From the NCBI GenBank assembly GCA_964433495.1, contig CAYSRC010000014.1, positions 1 to 45,817 on the forward strand: a stretch of 45,817 bases of DNA. The letters are read 5' to 3'. This stretch comes from CAYSRC01 sp964433495 (lineage in GTDB: Bacteria > Bacillota > Clostridia > Oscillospirales > Ruminococcaceae). The notes beneath the pieces are model-generated. The model did no database searches. It was not told the DNA's origin and saw nothing but the letters and a program-made list of their open reading frames with translations. Below, piece by piece: positions 7,622-15,442 of this stretch. The position numbers were made by a program, and so were the translations under genes. The number at the start of each line of letters is the position of its first letter. Position 1 is the stretch's first letter.

Positions 7622-8140
7622 TTACAGCAGCGAAACCTCGCCGAGCCCGAGCTCCGCCGTGGTCTCGCGGCCGAACATCGACACCTTTACCTTGACGATC
7701 TGCTTGGCGGTGTCGATCTCCTCGACTGTGCCGACAAAGCCCGCGAGCGGGCCGTCCGCGACCTTGACGCTGTCGCCCACGGCGTAGTCGATGCTGACCT
7801 CTCTCGATTCGACGCCCAGCCTGTCCACCTCCTGCTGTGTGAGGGGGATGGGCTTGGTCGTCGTGCCGACAAACCCGGTGACACCGCGCGTGTTGCGTAT
7901 GATGTACCACGACTCGTCGGTGACGATCATCTTGACGAGAACATACCCCGGGAAGAGCTTGCGCTCGACCTCGCGGCGCTTGTTGTCCTTGATCTCCACC
8001 ACCGTCTCGGTGGGGATCTTCACCTCCTGGATAAGGTCGTGCAGGCGCCTGTTCTCGACCATCTTTTCGATGTTCGCGGCAACCTTGTTCTCATACCCCG
8101 AGTAGGTGTGGACGACGTACCAGTTAGCGGTTTCAGCCAT
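7622..8140 (-). CDS. nusG: Transcription termination/antitermination factor NusG
   Basis: 172 residues. The N-terminal NGN domain (WYVVHTYSGYENKVAANIEK, then FPGYVLVKM) binds the RNA polymerase clamp. A C-terminal KOW domain (DSVKVADGPLAGFVGTVEEI) contacts Rho or S10. It sits 11 nt after secE in the conserved rpmG-secE-nusG order. Confidence 0.97.
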   Translation of the reverse strand: MAETANWYVVHTYSGYENKVAANIEKMVENRRLHDLIQEVKIPTETVVEIKDNKRREVERKLFPGYVLVKMIVTDESWYIIRNTRGVTGFVGTTTKPIPLTQQEVDRLGVESREVSIDYAVGDSVKVADGPLAGFVGTVEEIDTAKQIVKVKVSMFGRETTAELGLGEVSLL

Positions 8141-8151
8141 GTTGCTTCACC

Positions 8152-8436
8152 CTAACCCGAAAACGCGCCGATGATGATCGAGCGAACCCAGCCGAACAGG
8201 GTGTCGAGCCCGAAGACAACCACGGCGACGACAAGGATGGTGACGAGCACCACCGCGCAGTTGTTGAGAACCTGCTTGCGCGAGGGCCAGACGATCTTTT
8301 TAAACTCGCCCCAGGTATCCTTGAAATACTTGCGAAGGCGTTTGAAAAAACCGTTCTTCTTCTCTTTTTGGGGTTCCTTTTTGGGCTCTTTTTTCTGTTC
8401 CCTGACCGTTTTTACCGTCTTTTGCGTATCCGCCAT
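8152..8436 (-). CDS. secE: Protein translocase subunit SecE
   Basis: 94 residues from ATG 8436. A lysine/glutamate-rich cytoplasmic N-terminus (KKEPKKEPQKEKKNGFFKR) is followed by the conserved amphipathic segment FKDTWGEFKKIVWPSRKQV and one transmembrane helix (CAVVLVTILVVAVVVFGL). SecE clamps the SecY channel. A longer frame from 8496 would overlap rpmG, so the shorter start is preferred; its ribosome site (GGGCGGG) is modest. Confidence 0.95.
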   Translation of the reverse strand: MADTQKTVKTVREQKKEPKKEPQKEKKNGFFKRLRKYFKDTWGEFKKIVWPSRKQVLNNCAVVLVTILVVAVVVFGLDTLFGWVRSIIIGAFSG

Positions 8437-8450
8437 CGTCAGCACCCGCC

Positions 8451-8600
8451 CTACTTCGTCTCGCGGTGTACGGTGTGCTTGCGGCAGAAGGGGCAATACT
8501 TGTTAAGCTCAAGCCTGTCAGGGGTATTCTTTTTGTTCTTGAACTTGTCGTAGTTGCGCTGTTTGCACTCGGTGCAAGCAAGGGTAATTTTGACTCTCAT
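8451..8600 (-). CDS. rpmG: 50S ribosomal protein L33
   Basis: 49 residues, MRVKITLACTECKQRNYDKF then NKYCPFCRKHTVHRETK. Two CxxC pairs (CTEC and CPFC) make this the zinc-binding form of L33. GGAGG lies 7 nt before the ATG. First gene of the secE-nusG-rplK operon, 14 nt ahead of secE. Confidence 0.96.
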   Translation of the reverse strand: MRVKITLACTECKQRNYDKFKNKKNTPDRLELNKYCPFCRKHTVHRETK

Positions 8601-8716
8601 TTCGGCACCTCCGTTTATTGACAGGCGCGCGGGCCTGCCTGTTTGCCTCCCTCCTCAGGCCCGCGCCGCACGAAAAACGGCGTACAAAAAAAGAGACCTG
8701 ACAAAGAGGTACAATA

Positions 8717-8745
8717 ACTATACTAAATTAACGCGCGCTTGTCAA
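8717..8745 (-). promoter_or_regulatory. Promoter of the rpmG-secE-nusG-rplKA operon
   Basis: On the minus strand TTGACA (8745-8740) and TATAGT (8722-8717) are spaced 17 nt. The leader to rpmG is about 110 nt. Confidence 0.88.
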
Positions 8746-8956
8746 GCAAAACCGCGGGCCTCGGGGCCGTTTTGTCCCGTAAAATGAAAAAATGCCCTAA
8801 ATAAGGGACAATGCCCCGCTTTGCGGCGGGTTCGCTCGGCGCCGAGGCCCGTCGGGCCCCGAAAAAGCGGGCAAAAACCCGCCCGCCCGGCGGCAGAGAG
8901 GCCCCGCTTTCGGCCGCCCGAAACCTAAAAATAACCGAAGCGGACGCGTTTTGGGG

Positions 8957-8985
8957 TTCACACCTCTTTAATCGGCGCGTAAAAT
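8957..8985 (+). promoter_or_regulatory. Promoter for ddl-murI
   Basis: TTCACA (8957-8962), 17-nt spacer, TAAAAT (8980-8985). Directly downstream are a TGTTAACA palindrome (about 8987-8994) and a GC hairpin (9003-9023) in the 5' leader; either could be regulatory. Confidence 0.6.
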
Positions 8986-9093
8986 GTGTTAACATGTCTT
9001 AGGAGCGCGCCGCGGCTCGGCGCGCCCTTGACAACAGGGTTGACAGCCTTTGGGACGCCTCGGCGTTCCTTTGCTCAGGGGAGGTTTTTGGAT

Positions 9094-10161
9094 ATGGACA
9101 GGAAAAAGGTTGCGATATTGTTCGGCGGCGTATCGAGCGAGCATGAGGTCTCGCGCGTTTCGGCGGCGGCGGTGGCGAGGGCCGTCCCGCGCGACCGCTA
9201 TGACGCACTGCTGATAGGCATAACGAAGGACGGGCGCTGGTTTGCCTTTTCGGGCTCGCCCGACGAGATGGAGGACGGCAGCTGGGAGAGGAGCGACACC
9301 CTCGTGCCCGCCGCGATCTCCCCCGACCGCTCGGTGCACGGCGCGCTGCTGTTTGAGAAGGGCGGGGTCAGGACGGTGAGGCTCGACGCGGTGTTTCCCG
9401 TGCTGCACGGCAAAAACGGCGAGGACGGCACGATCCAGGGCCTGCTTGAGACAGCGGGCATACCGTACGTCGGCTGTCCCGTGCGCGCAAGCGCCGTGTG
9501 CATGGACAAGGCGGTGACAAACCTGCTTCTCGAGCGCTTCGGGATAGACCACGCCGCGTGGCGTCTTGTGCGGAAGGACGACGGCGCGCCGTTCGACGAG
9601 CTCGAGGGCGAGCTCAAAAAAAAACTCGGCTACCCCATGTTCGTCAAGCCCGCCAACGCCGGCTCGTCGGTCGGCATAACCAAGGCGCACGATGCAAGCG
9701 AGCTTGAGGGCGCGCTCGCGCTCGCCTTCCTGCACGACGACAAGGCGATCGTCGAGCGCACGATAGTGGGCAAAGAGCTCGAGTGCGCGGTGCTCGGCAA
9801 CCGCGAGCTGACGGCGTCGGCGGTGGGCGAGATCCTGCCCGCGAACGAATTCTACGACTACGAGGCAAAGTACAGCTCGGCCGACAGCAAGACGCTCATC
9901 CCCGCCGATATAACGCCCGAGCAGTCGGACGAGATCCGGCGCACCGCCGCGCGCGCGTTCTCGGCGCTCGACTGCCGCGGCCTCGCCCGCGTCGACTTTC
10001 TGCTTGAGCAGTCGACGGGGAAAATATACCTCAACGAGCTCAACACGATACCGGGCTTCACCTCGATAAGCATGTACGCGAAGATGCTCGCCCATTCGGG
10101 GATCGAGTTCCCCGAGCTCGTGAGCAGGCTCATCGAGCTCGGCATCGAGAGGACGGCATAG
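9094..10161 (+). CDS. ddl: D-alanine--D-alanine ligase
   Basis: 355 residues, full length. It joins two D-alanines with ATP for peptidoglycan stem peptides. Seen: the N-terminal substrate motif ILFGGVSSEHEVS, the ATP-grasp glycine loop (KPANAGSSVGI), EFYDYEAKY in the omega loop, and the metal-binding end FLNELNTIPGFT-like (YLNELNTIPGFTSISMY). The tyrosine in EFYDYEAKY is the D-Ala-selecting type, so this is an ordinary ligase rather than a vancomycin-resistance D-Ala-D-Lac enzyme. AGGGGAGG 9 nt upstream selects ATG 9094; the open frame back to 8986 is not conserved. murI follows with no gap. Confidence 0.97.
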   Translation: MDRKKVAILFGGVSSEHEVSRVSAAAVARAVPRDRYDALLIGITKDGRWFAFSGSPDEMEDGSWERSDTLVPAAISPDRSVHGALLFEKGGVRTVRLDAVFPVLHGKNGEDGTIQGLLETAGIPYVGCPVRASAVCMDKAVTNLLLERFGIDHAAWRLVRKDDGAPFDELEGELKKKLGYPMFVKPANAGSSVGITKAHDASELEGALALAFLHDDKAIVERTIVGKELECAVLGNRELTASAVGEILPANEFYDYEAKYSSADSKTLIPADITPEQSDEIRRTAARAFSALDCRGLARVDFLLEQSTGKIYLNELNTIPGFTSISMYAKMLAHSGIEFPELVSRLIELGIERTA

Positions 10162-11001
10162 GTGAGCGCCGCGATCGGCGTCTTTGACTCGGGGCTCGGG
10201 GGTCTCACCTGCGTCAAGCAGCTGCTGCGGCTCGCCCCGCGGGAAAATATCGTCTTTTTCGGCGACACCGCCCGCATCCCCTACGGCACCAAGTCGCCCG
10301 AGACGATCGTCCGCTTCGCGGTGCAGGACATGACGTTTCTGCTCTCGCACGACGTCAAGATAATCATCGCCGCGTGCGGCACCGTGTCCTCCAACCTGCC
10401 GCCCGCCGTCTCGGACGCGCTGCCCGTCCCGTTTGTCGGCATCGTGCAGCCCGCCGCGGCCGCGGCGGCGCGGGCCACCCGCAACGGGCGGGTCGGCATC
10501 CTCGGCACCTCGGCGACGGTAAGAAGCGGCGCACTCGAGCGCGCAATCAAGGGGATATGCCCCGCGGCGGACGTCACCTCAGTCTCCTGCCCCCTGTTTG
10601 TCCCGCTCGTTGAGAACGGCTACACCGCGCGCGGCTGCGAGGTGACAAGGGCCGTTGCACGCGAATATCTCGCCCCCCTAAAGCGGGCGGGCGTCGACAC
10701 CGTCGTGCTCGGCTGCACCCACTACCCCATCATCGCCGACCTCATCGGCGACATCATGGGCGGCGGCGTGACGCTTGTCGACAGCGGGCTCGAAACCGCG
10801 CGGAGCGCGCTCGCGCTGCTCGACGAGAGCGGCCTTCGCGGCGGGGAGGGCGCCGCAAGCTACTATATTTCCGACGACCCCGAGGGCTTTGTGCACAGCG
10901 CCGAGACCTTTCTCGGGGGCAAACTATCGGGCGGCGCGACCACCGTCAACCTTGAAGGGCTGCCGCCCCACCACTGCTTTGGGAGCTTGACATTAAAATG
11001 A
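10162..11001 (+). CDS. murI: Glutamate racemase
   Basis: 279 residues from a GTG immediately after the ddl stop. It converts L- to D-glutamate for the peptidoglycan stem peptide, without cofactor. Motifs: GVFDSGLGGLT at the N-terminus, GDTARIPYG, first catalytic cysteine in IIAACGTVSS, second in VLGCTHYP. Family members usually read ACNT at the first site; here it is ACGT, a conservative oddity. It pairs functionally with ddl, as both supply D-amino acids. It overlaps the next gene by 4 nt. Confidence 0.96.
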   Translation: MSAAIGVFDSGLGGLTCVKQLLRLAPRENIVFFGDTARIPYGTKSPETIVRFAVQDMTFLLSHDVKIIIAACGTVSSNLPPAVSDALPVPFVGIVQPAAAAAARATRNGRVGILGTSATVRSGALERAIKGICPAADVTSVSCPLFVPLVENGYTARGCEVTRAVAREYLAPLKRAGVDTVVLGCTHYPIIADLIGDIMGGGVTLVDSGLETARSALALLDESGLRGGEGAASYYISDDPEGFVHSAETFLGGKLSGGATTVNLEGLPPHHCFGSLTLK

Positions 11002-11429
11002 ACGACTATCTGATCAACATCGACGGGTACCAGCGCAACGGGGACGACAAGGAGACGCTGTCCCTCTTCACGCTCGGGACCTTTAAGAAAAAGGACGACC
11101 GCTTTTTGATAAGCTATAACGACAGCGAGGCCACCGGCTTTGCGGGGGACGTCACCACCCTTGAGGTGTTCGGCGACCGTCTCGTCACCATCACCCGCCG
11201 CGGCAACACCTTTTCCGAGCTCATCATCGAGAGCGGCAGACGCCACACCTGTCACTATGACACCGGCTTCGGCACCATGACGCTGGGCGTCCGCGCCGAC
11301 AGGATCAAAAACAGGCTCGGCGAAAGGGGGGGCAGCCTCGCGTTCCGCTATCACCTCGACGTGAACTCCAACGAGGTGTCGGAAAACATGCTCAACATAA
11401 CGGTGCGCGAAAAGGACGACGCCCGTTAA
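10998..11429 (+). CDS. DUF1934 (YwiB-like) protein
   Basis: 143 residues. It matches the DUF1934 pattern: a small calycin-like beta barrel with alternating strands and the central RRGNTFSELIIESGRRHTCHY, GFGTMTLGV and SLAFRYHLDVN segments. Biochemical function is unknown for the family. Its ATG overlaps the murI stop (ATGA), so it is translated with the cell-wall precursor genes. Confidence 0.85.
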   Translation: MNDYLINIDGYQRNGDDKETLSLFTLGTFKKKDDRFLISYNDSEATGFAGDVTTLEVFGDRLVTITRRGNTFSELIIESGRRHTCHYDTGFGTMTLGVRADRIKNRLGERGGSLAFRYHLDVNSNEVSENMLNITVREKDDAR

Positions 11430-11469
11430 AGGGCGGCTCTGTCCGCCCACGCAAAAGAGGAGGCACAAG

Positions 11470-12057
11470 ATGGGGGACAACAACAAGAAAAACAGCGCGC
11501 CGGCGGGATGGGCCGGCCTGTTTATCCTGTGCGTGGTGATCGGCGGCTTTTTGTTCGAGGGGTTCGGCGCGTTTGCGGGCGTCATCGTCGCGGCGGTGAT
11601 TGTCCTGACGCGCGCGCTTAAGGGGGTCGCGGCCGGCAGCGGCGGCAGCGCGCCCTATGCGGTGCAGCGCCCGCAGCGACAGGGGCGGGGCGACTCTCCG
11701 TTTTACGGCACGTCCGCGGGGCTCGGGCAGCGAGCGCCACACAGGGCGCCCGCCGCGGGCAGCCTTCCGGCATACGGCTCGGCCGAGCCGCCCGCCTTCG
11801 CGGGCGGGGCCTCGGGCGACGCGCACCTGTGCGACCCCGGGCAGCACCCGCACGACGGCGACCGGCCCTACGCTCAGATCCTGGACGAGCTCGAGCCCGG
11901 GTATTTTTCGACAAGCGGCAGCATGCCGACCTCCCACGTCACCGAAGAGCAGTTCAGAAAAAAGCAGACCGAGCTTCGCTCGCTGTGCGACGCGGGGATG
12001 ATATCAAACGATGAATTCTCCGAGCGCCTCGCGGAGTACCGCGCAAGGATGCGGTAA
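11470..12057 (+). CDS. Small membrane protein with SHOCT-like C-terminus
   Basis: 195 residues. One or two hydrophobic segments lie at about 13-48 (GWAGLFILCVVIGGFLFEGF...). A long Gly/Ala/Pro/Arg-rich, probably disordered linker follows. The last 35 residues (FRKKQTELRSLCDAGMISND, then EFSERLAEYRARM) look like a short SHOCT-type helical tail, a motif often found at the ends of membrane or secreted proteins. GAGGAGG lies 8 nt before the ATG. It ends the ddl operon; role unknown. Confidence 0.7.
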   Translation: MGDNNKKNSAPAGWAGLFILCVVIGGFLFEGFGAFAGVIVAAVIVLTRALKGVAAGSGGSAPYAVQRPQRQGRGDSPFYGTSAGLGQRAPHRAPAAGSLPAYGSAEPPAFAGGASGDAHLCDPGQHPHDGDRPYAQILDELEPGYFSTSGSMPTSHVTEEQFRKKQTELRSLCDAGMISNDEFSERLAEYRARMR

Positions 12058-12327
12058 GGCTTTTGAGAGTGGGCCGGGGCGGCACGGGCGGTAAACCCCG
12101 ACGGAACGGTTTGCAGCAAGACCCGTTTGCGGCGCAAGGGCCGCAGGGCCGCCCTGCGGGAAGATGTGCGGCGTGACAACGGGGTCGTTCGAGAGGCCGG
12201 GCTTTGCCTTGAACTTGATGTCGTTGACCTTGGCGTCTTTGAATTCGGTCTCGACCTTAGGCGACCTTGTCCTTAGCGCCTTTGAACTTGATGGTTTTGA
12301 CCTTGGCGTCCTTGTCCTTTGCCCTGA
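12058..12327. repeat. Low-complexity GACCTTGG tail of the repeat cluster
   Basis: Between about 12190 and 12325 units of the type TTGACCTTGGCGTC recur with variations. This is the reverse complement of the AAGGTCAA tail at 4969-5017. A minus-strand frame reads it as lysine-rich repeats, but it has no start signal. I see no gene. Confidence 0.55.
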
Positions 12328-12634
12328 GGCTCCCTTGTGTAAAGGGAGCGTCGGCCGGTCGGGCTCAATCGGAACTATAGCCCGAAAGGCGCATAATATC
12401 GCGCCGAATGTCAAATGTCCGTTCCGCTACCATTTGACCACTCCGCGCGACAGATGCGCGTCGTAATCGGTACGACGGCCGACAGGGTTCACATGCTCCC
12501 GTGAATTCAGCTGAATGTAAAAAAGTATGACACTCGGCAGGGTTCACATGTTCCCGTGAATTCTGCCGCATTTAACATGCGGCCACCTCGCGGGAATATG
12601 CGAGCCGTGTCAGCGTCAGCTGACCGAGGGATTG
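12328..12634 (+). repeat. Composite repeat A: dispersed repeat split by palindromic modules
   Basis: It begins with GGCTCCCTTGTGTAAAGGGA and ends with the second hairpin plus CGAGGGATTG. About 270 nt of extra palindromes sit exactly between the two hairpins. Three inserted hairpins share an 8-nt loop: 12488-12505 (TTCAC/GTGAA, loop ATGCTCCC), 12543-12560 (TTCAC/GTGAA, loop ATGTTCCC) and 12587-12604 (CTCGC/GCGAG, loop GGGAATAT). Confidence 0.8.
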
Positions 12635-12693
12635 ACTGCACAAGGCTTTGTCGTCAGAACATGCCTTTTGCTGCGCCCTCAGCCGGCCGCGCG

Positions 12694-12740
12694 CAATCCC
12701 CCCGTCACTGCGTGACATCCCCCTTTACACAAAGGGGGCT
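12694..12740 (-). repeat. Dispersed two-hairpin repeat, uninterrupted copy
   Basis: CAATCCCCCCGTCACTGCGT followed by paired CCCCCTTT/AAAGGGGG arms. Same architecture as 785-832 with altered but paired arms. Confidence 0.8.
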
Positions 12741-12758
12741 TTAAGTTCCGAGCCCTTA

Positions 12759-12809
12759 AGCTTCCCCCGTGGGGGGAAGCTGTCAGCGTAGCTGACTGAT
12801 GAGGGGTAA
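12759..12809 (+). repeat. Dispersed two-hairpin repeat, diverged copy
   Basis: AGCTTCCCCC-GTG-GGGGGAAGCT forms the first hairpin and GTCAGCGTAGCTGAC the second, ending GATGAGGGG. A further fragment lies at about 12867-12892 (CCTTCCCCCTCGGGGGAAGG). Confidence 0.75.
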
Positions 12810-12942
12810 GCTGAGCTTCCTCGCTTAACCTCGCCCCTGCGCAAATGAACAGACCCCACCGCGGGGCGATCCCCCTTCCCCCTCGGGGGAAGGTTTACGG
12901 GACTTAAAGCTTACTCTTGTTCCTCGGGATATGCGATTTTGA

Positions 12943-13205
12943 GGCTCCCTTACCGAACGCAATCGGTACGGCGCGCGGTAGGGTTCACATATTCCCGTGA
13001 ATTCTGCCGAGTGTAAGTTGTACGACACTCGGTACACCCTACGGGAATATGTAGGGCGTGCCGCATGTCCGTACCTTTAACATGCGGCCAACTCACTGGA
13101 ATTTGTGAGCCGTGTGTAAAGGGAGAGTCGGCCGTAATTGGTACGACGGCCGACACACCTCGCGGGAATATGCGAGCCGTGTCGACGCAGTCGACTGAGG
13201 GATTG
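12943..13205 (+). repeat. Composite repeat B: nested palindromic modules
   Basis: The first hairpin of the basic repeat is itself split: GGCTCCCTT at 12943, GTGTAAAGGGAG near 13112, with palindromes between; more palindromes follow before the terminal GAGGGATTG. Constant-loop hairpins: 12984-13001 (TTCAC/GTGAA), 13037-13056 (CCCTAC/GTAGGG), 13092-13109 (CTCAC/GTGAG) and 13159-13176 (CTCGC/GCGAG). A second hairpin type with loop TAATTGGTACGA in stem GGCCG/CGGCC occurs at about 13128-13155. Confidence 0.8.
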
Positions 13206-13309
13206 ACTGCGCAAGACCTTGTCGTCAGAACATGCCTTTTGCCGCGGGCTCAGTCTGTCGCTCGCGATCTCCCCGTCATGGCTTCCCGCGCCCCGTCTCT
13301 TTGCACACG

Positions 13310-13402
13310 CCCTGCATACTCTCGCAGGGTGCGGTCGAGCGTAAAAGGAACGACGCTCGACATGCGGCGCGGGAACATGCGCCTTCCGCGCGTCCGTTCC
13401 AT
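13310..13402. repeat. Further palindromic modules
   Basis: 13310-13329 (CCCTGC/GCAGGG, loop ATACTCTC), 13335-13359 (GAGCG/CGCTC, loop TAAAAGGAACGA) and 13366-13383 (GGCGC/GCGCC, loop GGGAACAT) extend the same hairpin families without the flanking two-hairpin repeat. Confidence 0.7.
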
Positions 13403-13488
13403 TTACGCGCGGGAAGGGAGGCTTGGCTTGCGGCAAATCTTGAACCGCTTTCGCACCTTTCGTACCCGCCCGTACCCTACGGCACGAC

Positions 13489-13531
13489 AAAAGCCCGACC
13501 GAAGCTGTCAAAGGCGCTTCGGCCGGGCTTT
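13489..13531 (-). terminator. Terminator downstream of the metallophosphoesterase gene
   Basis: Stem 13491-13505 with 13516-13530 (AAGCCCGACCGAAGC / GCTTCGGCCGGGCTT), followed on the minus strand by a short T-run. It lies 66 nt past the stop at 13597. Confidence 0.75.
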
Positions 13532-13596
13532 ATTTTCACTTCGCTCTCTGTTCAACCGCTCGGAACATCAACCGCCCGGCGGCCGCAGCGCCGCCG

Positions 13597-14070
13597 TCAA
13601 CGCGGTGCGCTCGTGACGCAGCACGCGGTTTTTCCGCCGTCGTCGATGTCGATAATCGCAAAATTTATGCGGCTTCCCGTCGCGAGCTTGCCGGGGTTGA
13701 TGCACCACATGCCGCCGTCCCACTTACAATGGGGCTCGTGGGTGTGCCCGAAGAGCAGGATGTTCGCCTCCGTCGCGCGCGCCTCGGCCTTTATCCGCTC
13801 GAGGCCGCTCTTGACGCCGTACCTGTGCCCGTGGCAATAGGCGATGCGAACCCCGTTCGCCTCCAGAAGCTTGAGCCGCGCGTCGCCGCACATGTCGCAG
13901 TTTCCGCCGACCGTCAGCACGTCGAATTCGGGGTGCGACTTCACAAAACTCTTGACAAACCACAGACCGTCGCCGAGAAAGATGTACCGGCCGGCGTCGG
14001 GCTGAAGCCGAAAGAGCGCCGACACGGCGTCGGCGTTCTCGTGTGAGTCGGAAAAGACCACTATTCTCAT
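13597..14070 (-). CDS. Metallophosphoesterase (YfcE/MJ0936-like)
   Basis: 157 residues, the short size typical of the YfcE group. Calcineurin-like metal ligands are visible in order: FSDSHEN at the N-terminus, FLGDGLW, VGGNCDM, YCHGHRYG and LFGHTHEPH. Relatives are Mn-dependent phosphodiesterases acting on artificial diesters; true substrates are generally unknown. In many Firmicutes the gene sits near rdgB and rph, which are not here. AGGGGGCGG precedes the ATG. Confidence 0.93.
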   Translation of the reverse strand: MRIVVFSDSHENADAVSALFRLQPDAGRYIFLGDGLWFVKSFVKSHPEFDVLTVGGNCDMCGDARLKLLEANGVRIAYCHGHRYGVKSGLERIKAEARATEANILLFGHTHEPHCKWDGGMWCINPGKLATGSRINFAIIDIDDGGKTACCVTSAPR

Positions 14071-14245
14071 GAGGCCGCCCCCTTTCTGTTCTTTGCCCGC
14101 CGCACATCCTCCTGCCGCGGGGCGTCAAAACGGCCGCGCCCGCCCGACAGGGCCGTCCGCGCCCAAACGCGCGACGGGTTCCCCGCGGCCCGCCCGCTGT
14201 CAAAGCGGCGACCGAACGCAGGGGAGCTTTGCGTTTATCAACTTC

Positions 14246-14773
14246 CTACCGTCCGCGTCCGATAGGACAAGGGCGCTGAAAGCGCGAGATGATCAGATCG
14301 GCGACCTCCTCGGCGGTGAGGGCTGTTGTGTCGATCCTCTCGGTGTCGAGAAGACGGTAGCAGGGCAGCCTTTCAACGCTTCGCCGCACTATGTCGGGCT
14401 GTCTTCTCCCCGCCTCGATGTCCCGCGCGAGCCTCGCCGCAAGGGCGGGCGCGTCGCACACGAGGGAGACGGCCACCGCCTCGCAGCCGCTGCAATCGAC
14501 GCGCGACAGGATGTCGTCGATGATCGACTGCTCGTGCATCACCCACACAAAGACAATGTTGTCGTACGCGGAGCACGCCAAAAAGCTGTTCAGAAGATAC
14601 GCGATGTTGCCGACGACCATCCGCTTGGTCTCGTCGGTCACGACAAAGGGGTCGGCGTCCCAGCAGTTGTCGCCGTCGAGAAACACCGCACGGGGCAGCT
14701 TTTGCTTTAAAAGACGGCCCGTCGCCGTCTTGCCGACGCCCATGGGGCCGCCTATCAGATAGAGCTTTTTCAT
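14246..14773 (-). CDS. P-loop nucleoside/antibiotic-type kinase
   Basis: 175 residues from ATG 14773. Walker A GGPMGVGKTA at residues 7-16, a DGDN motif (FLDGDNCWDADPF), and a lid-like arginine cluster (LARDIEAGRRQPDIVRRS). This is the small AAA/shikimate-kinase-like phosphotransferase type often annotated 'AAA family ATPase' or nucleotide kinase; substrate unknown. The open frame extends to 14839, but GAGGG just ahead of 14773 and the immediate start of the P-loop strand favour the shorter form. A 175-nt gap separates it from the next gene. Confidence 0.78.
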   Translation of the reverse strand: MKKLYLIGGPMGVGKTATGRLLKQKLPRAVFLDGDNCWDADPFVVTDETKRMVVGNIAYLLNSFLACSAYDNIVFVWVMHEQSIIDDILSRVDCSGCEAVAVSLVCDAPALAARLARDIEAGRRQPDIVRRSVERLPCYRLLDTERIDTTALTAEEVADLIISRFQRPCPIGRGR

Positions 14774-14876
14774 TGCATTTCCCTCTGCGGTATGCCCGCA
14801 GTCGTTCGCGCCGCATCCGCAAGCCCGTCTCAAAAACACCGGCGTAAAGCCGGGGCACTCATTTTGGGAAGATTTT

Positions 14877-14936
14877 GCAAATCCGTTTATCCCGCCGCTT
14901 TGGGAGGTTCCGCAAGCCCGTTCATCCCGCCGCTTT
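14877..14936. repeat. Two imperfect 25-nt direct repeats
   Basis: 14877-14901 and 14912-14936 share GCAA-CCGTT-ATCCCGCCGCTTT with three differences, 35 nt apart. They lie in the non-coding gap between the cupin and kinase genes. Confidence 0.6.
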
Positions 14937-15047
14937 TCAGCTGCGCAATGCGACGCCGCCCGTCCGCCGCCGCGACAAGCCGAGCGGCTGAAAACGACAC
15001 GCCGCCTTTCTCCCGCACCGACGCGACGGGCGTCCGAGAAACGCCCG

Positions 15048-15398
15048 CTATTCGGCGTACACGATCAGCGCGATGAGCTCGACGTCGCCGTCCGAGCGGT
15101 TGCTGACGGCGTGCCCGCAGCCCGCGGGGGTGACGAGCACGTCGCCCTCGCCGACCTCGCGCTCGTCACCTCCGTCGCTGTACAGCGCCCTGCCCTTGAG
15201 GACGTAGAAGATCTCGCTGTCCTTTTCGTGCACGTGATACCCTATGCCGCAGCCCGGCTTGAGGGTGAGCTTTGCGAACAGCCTGCCCTTGCCGTACAGC
15301 TCCTTCTCATCCGCGAAGTTGAGCACCGACACCTCGCCGTCGCCGCCGCGCATGTTTTTTCTTATCTCTTCGACACAGTCGTTTTTGCTCTTTATCAC
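15048..15398 (-). CDS. Single-domain cupin protein
   Basis: 116 residues from GTG 15398, chosen because AGAGG lies 9 nt upstream; the open frame reaches 15521 and an in-frame TTG lies at 15404. The cupin core shows the metal-binding pattern G-HVHEKDSEIFYVLKGRALY (two His, Glu, with a later His in PAGCGHAVSNRS). Such small cupins bind a metal and act as isomerases, dioxygenases or sensors; nothing here fixes the substrate. It follows the lipoprotein gene by 44 nt on the same strand. Confidence 0.82.
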   Translation of the reverse strand: MIKSKNDCVEEIRKNMRGGDGEVSVLNFADEKELYGKGRLFAKLTLKPGCGIGYHVHEKDSEIFYVLKGRALYSDGGDEREVGEGDVLVTPAGCGHAVSNRSDGDVELIALIVYAE

Positions 15399-15442
15399 AA
15401 TCAATGGCCTCTCTTTTTTGTTTTTCCGCGCTCTTCGCCGCG

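Noticed and set aside
8986..9093. N-terminal extension of ddl
   Set aside because: The strong ribosome site before ATG 9094 and the normal family start MDRKKVAILFGG rule it out; the promoter start near 8992 also lies inside the extension.
9094..10161. Vancomycin-resistance type D-Ala-D-Lac ligase
   Set aside because: The omega-loop EFYDYEAKY is the D-Ala-D-Ala form and no vanH/vanX-like neighbours exist; murI is the partner.
12004..12414. Lysine-rich minus-strand frame in the repeat tail
   Set aside because: It runs through the dispersed repeat and its tail and lacks a ribosome site.
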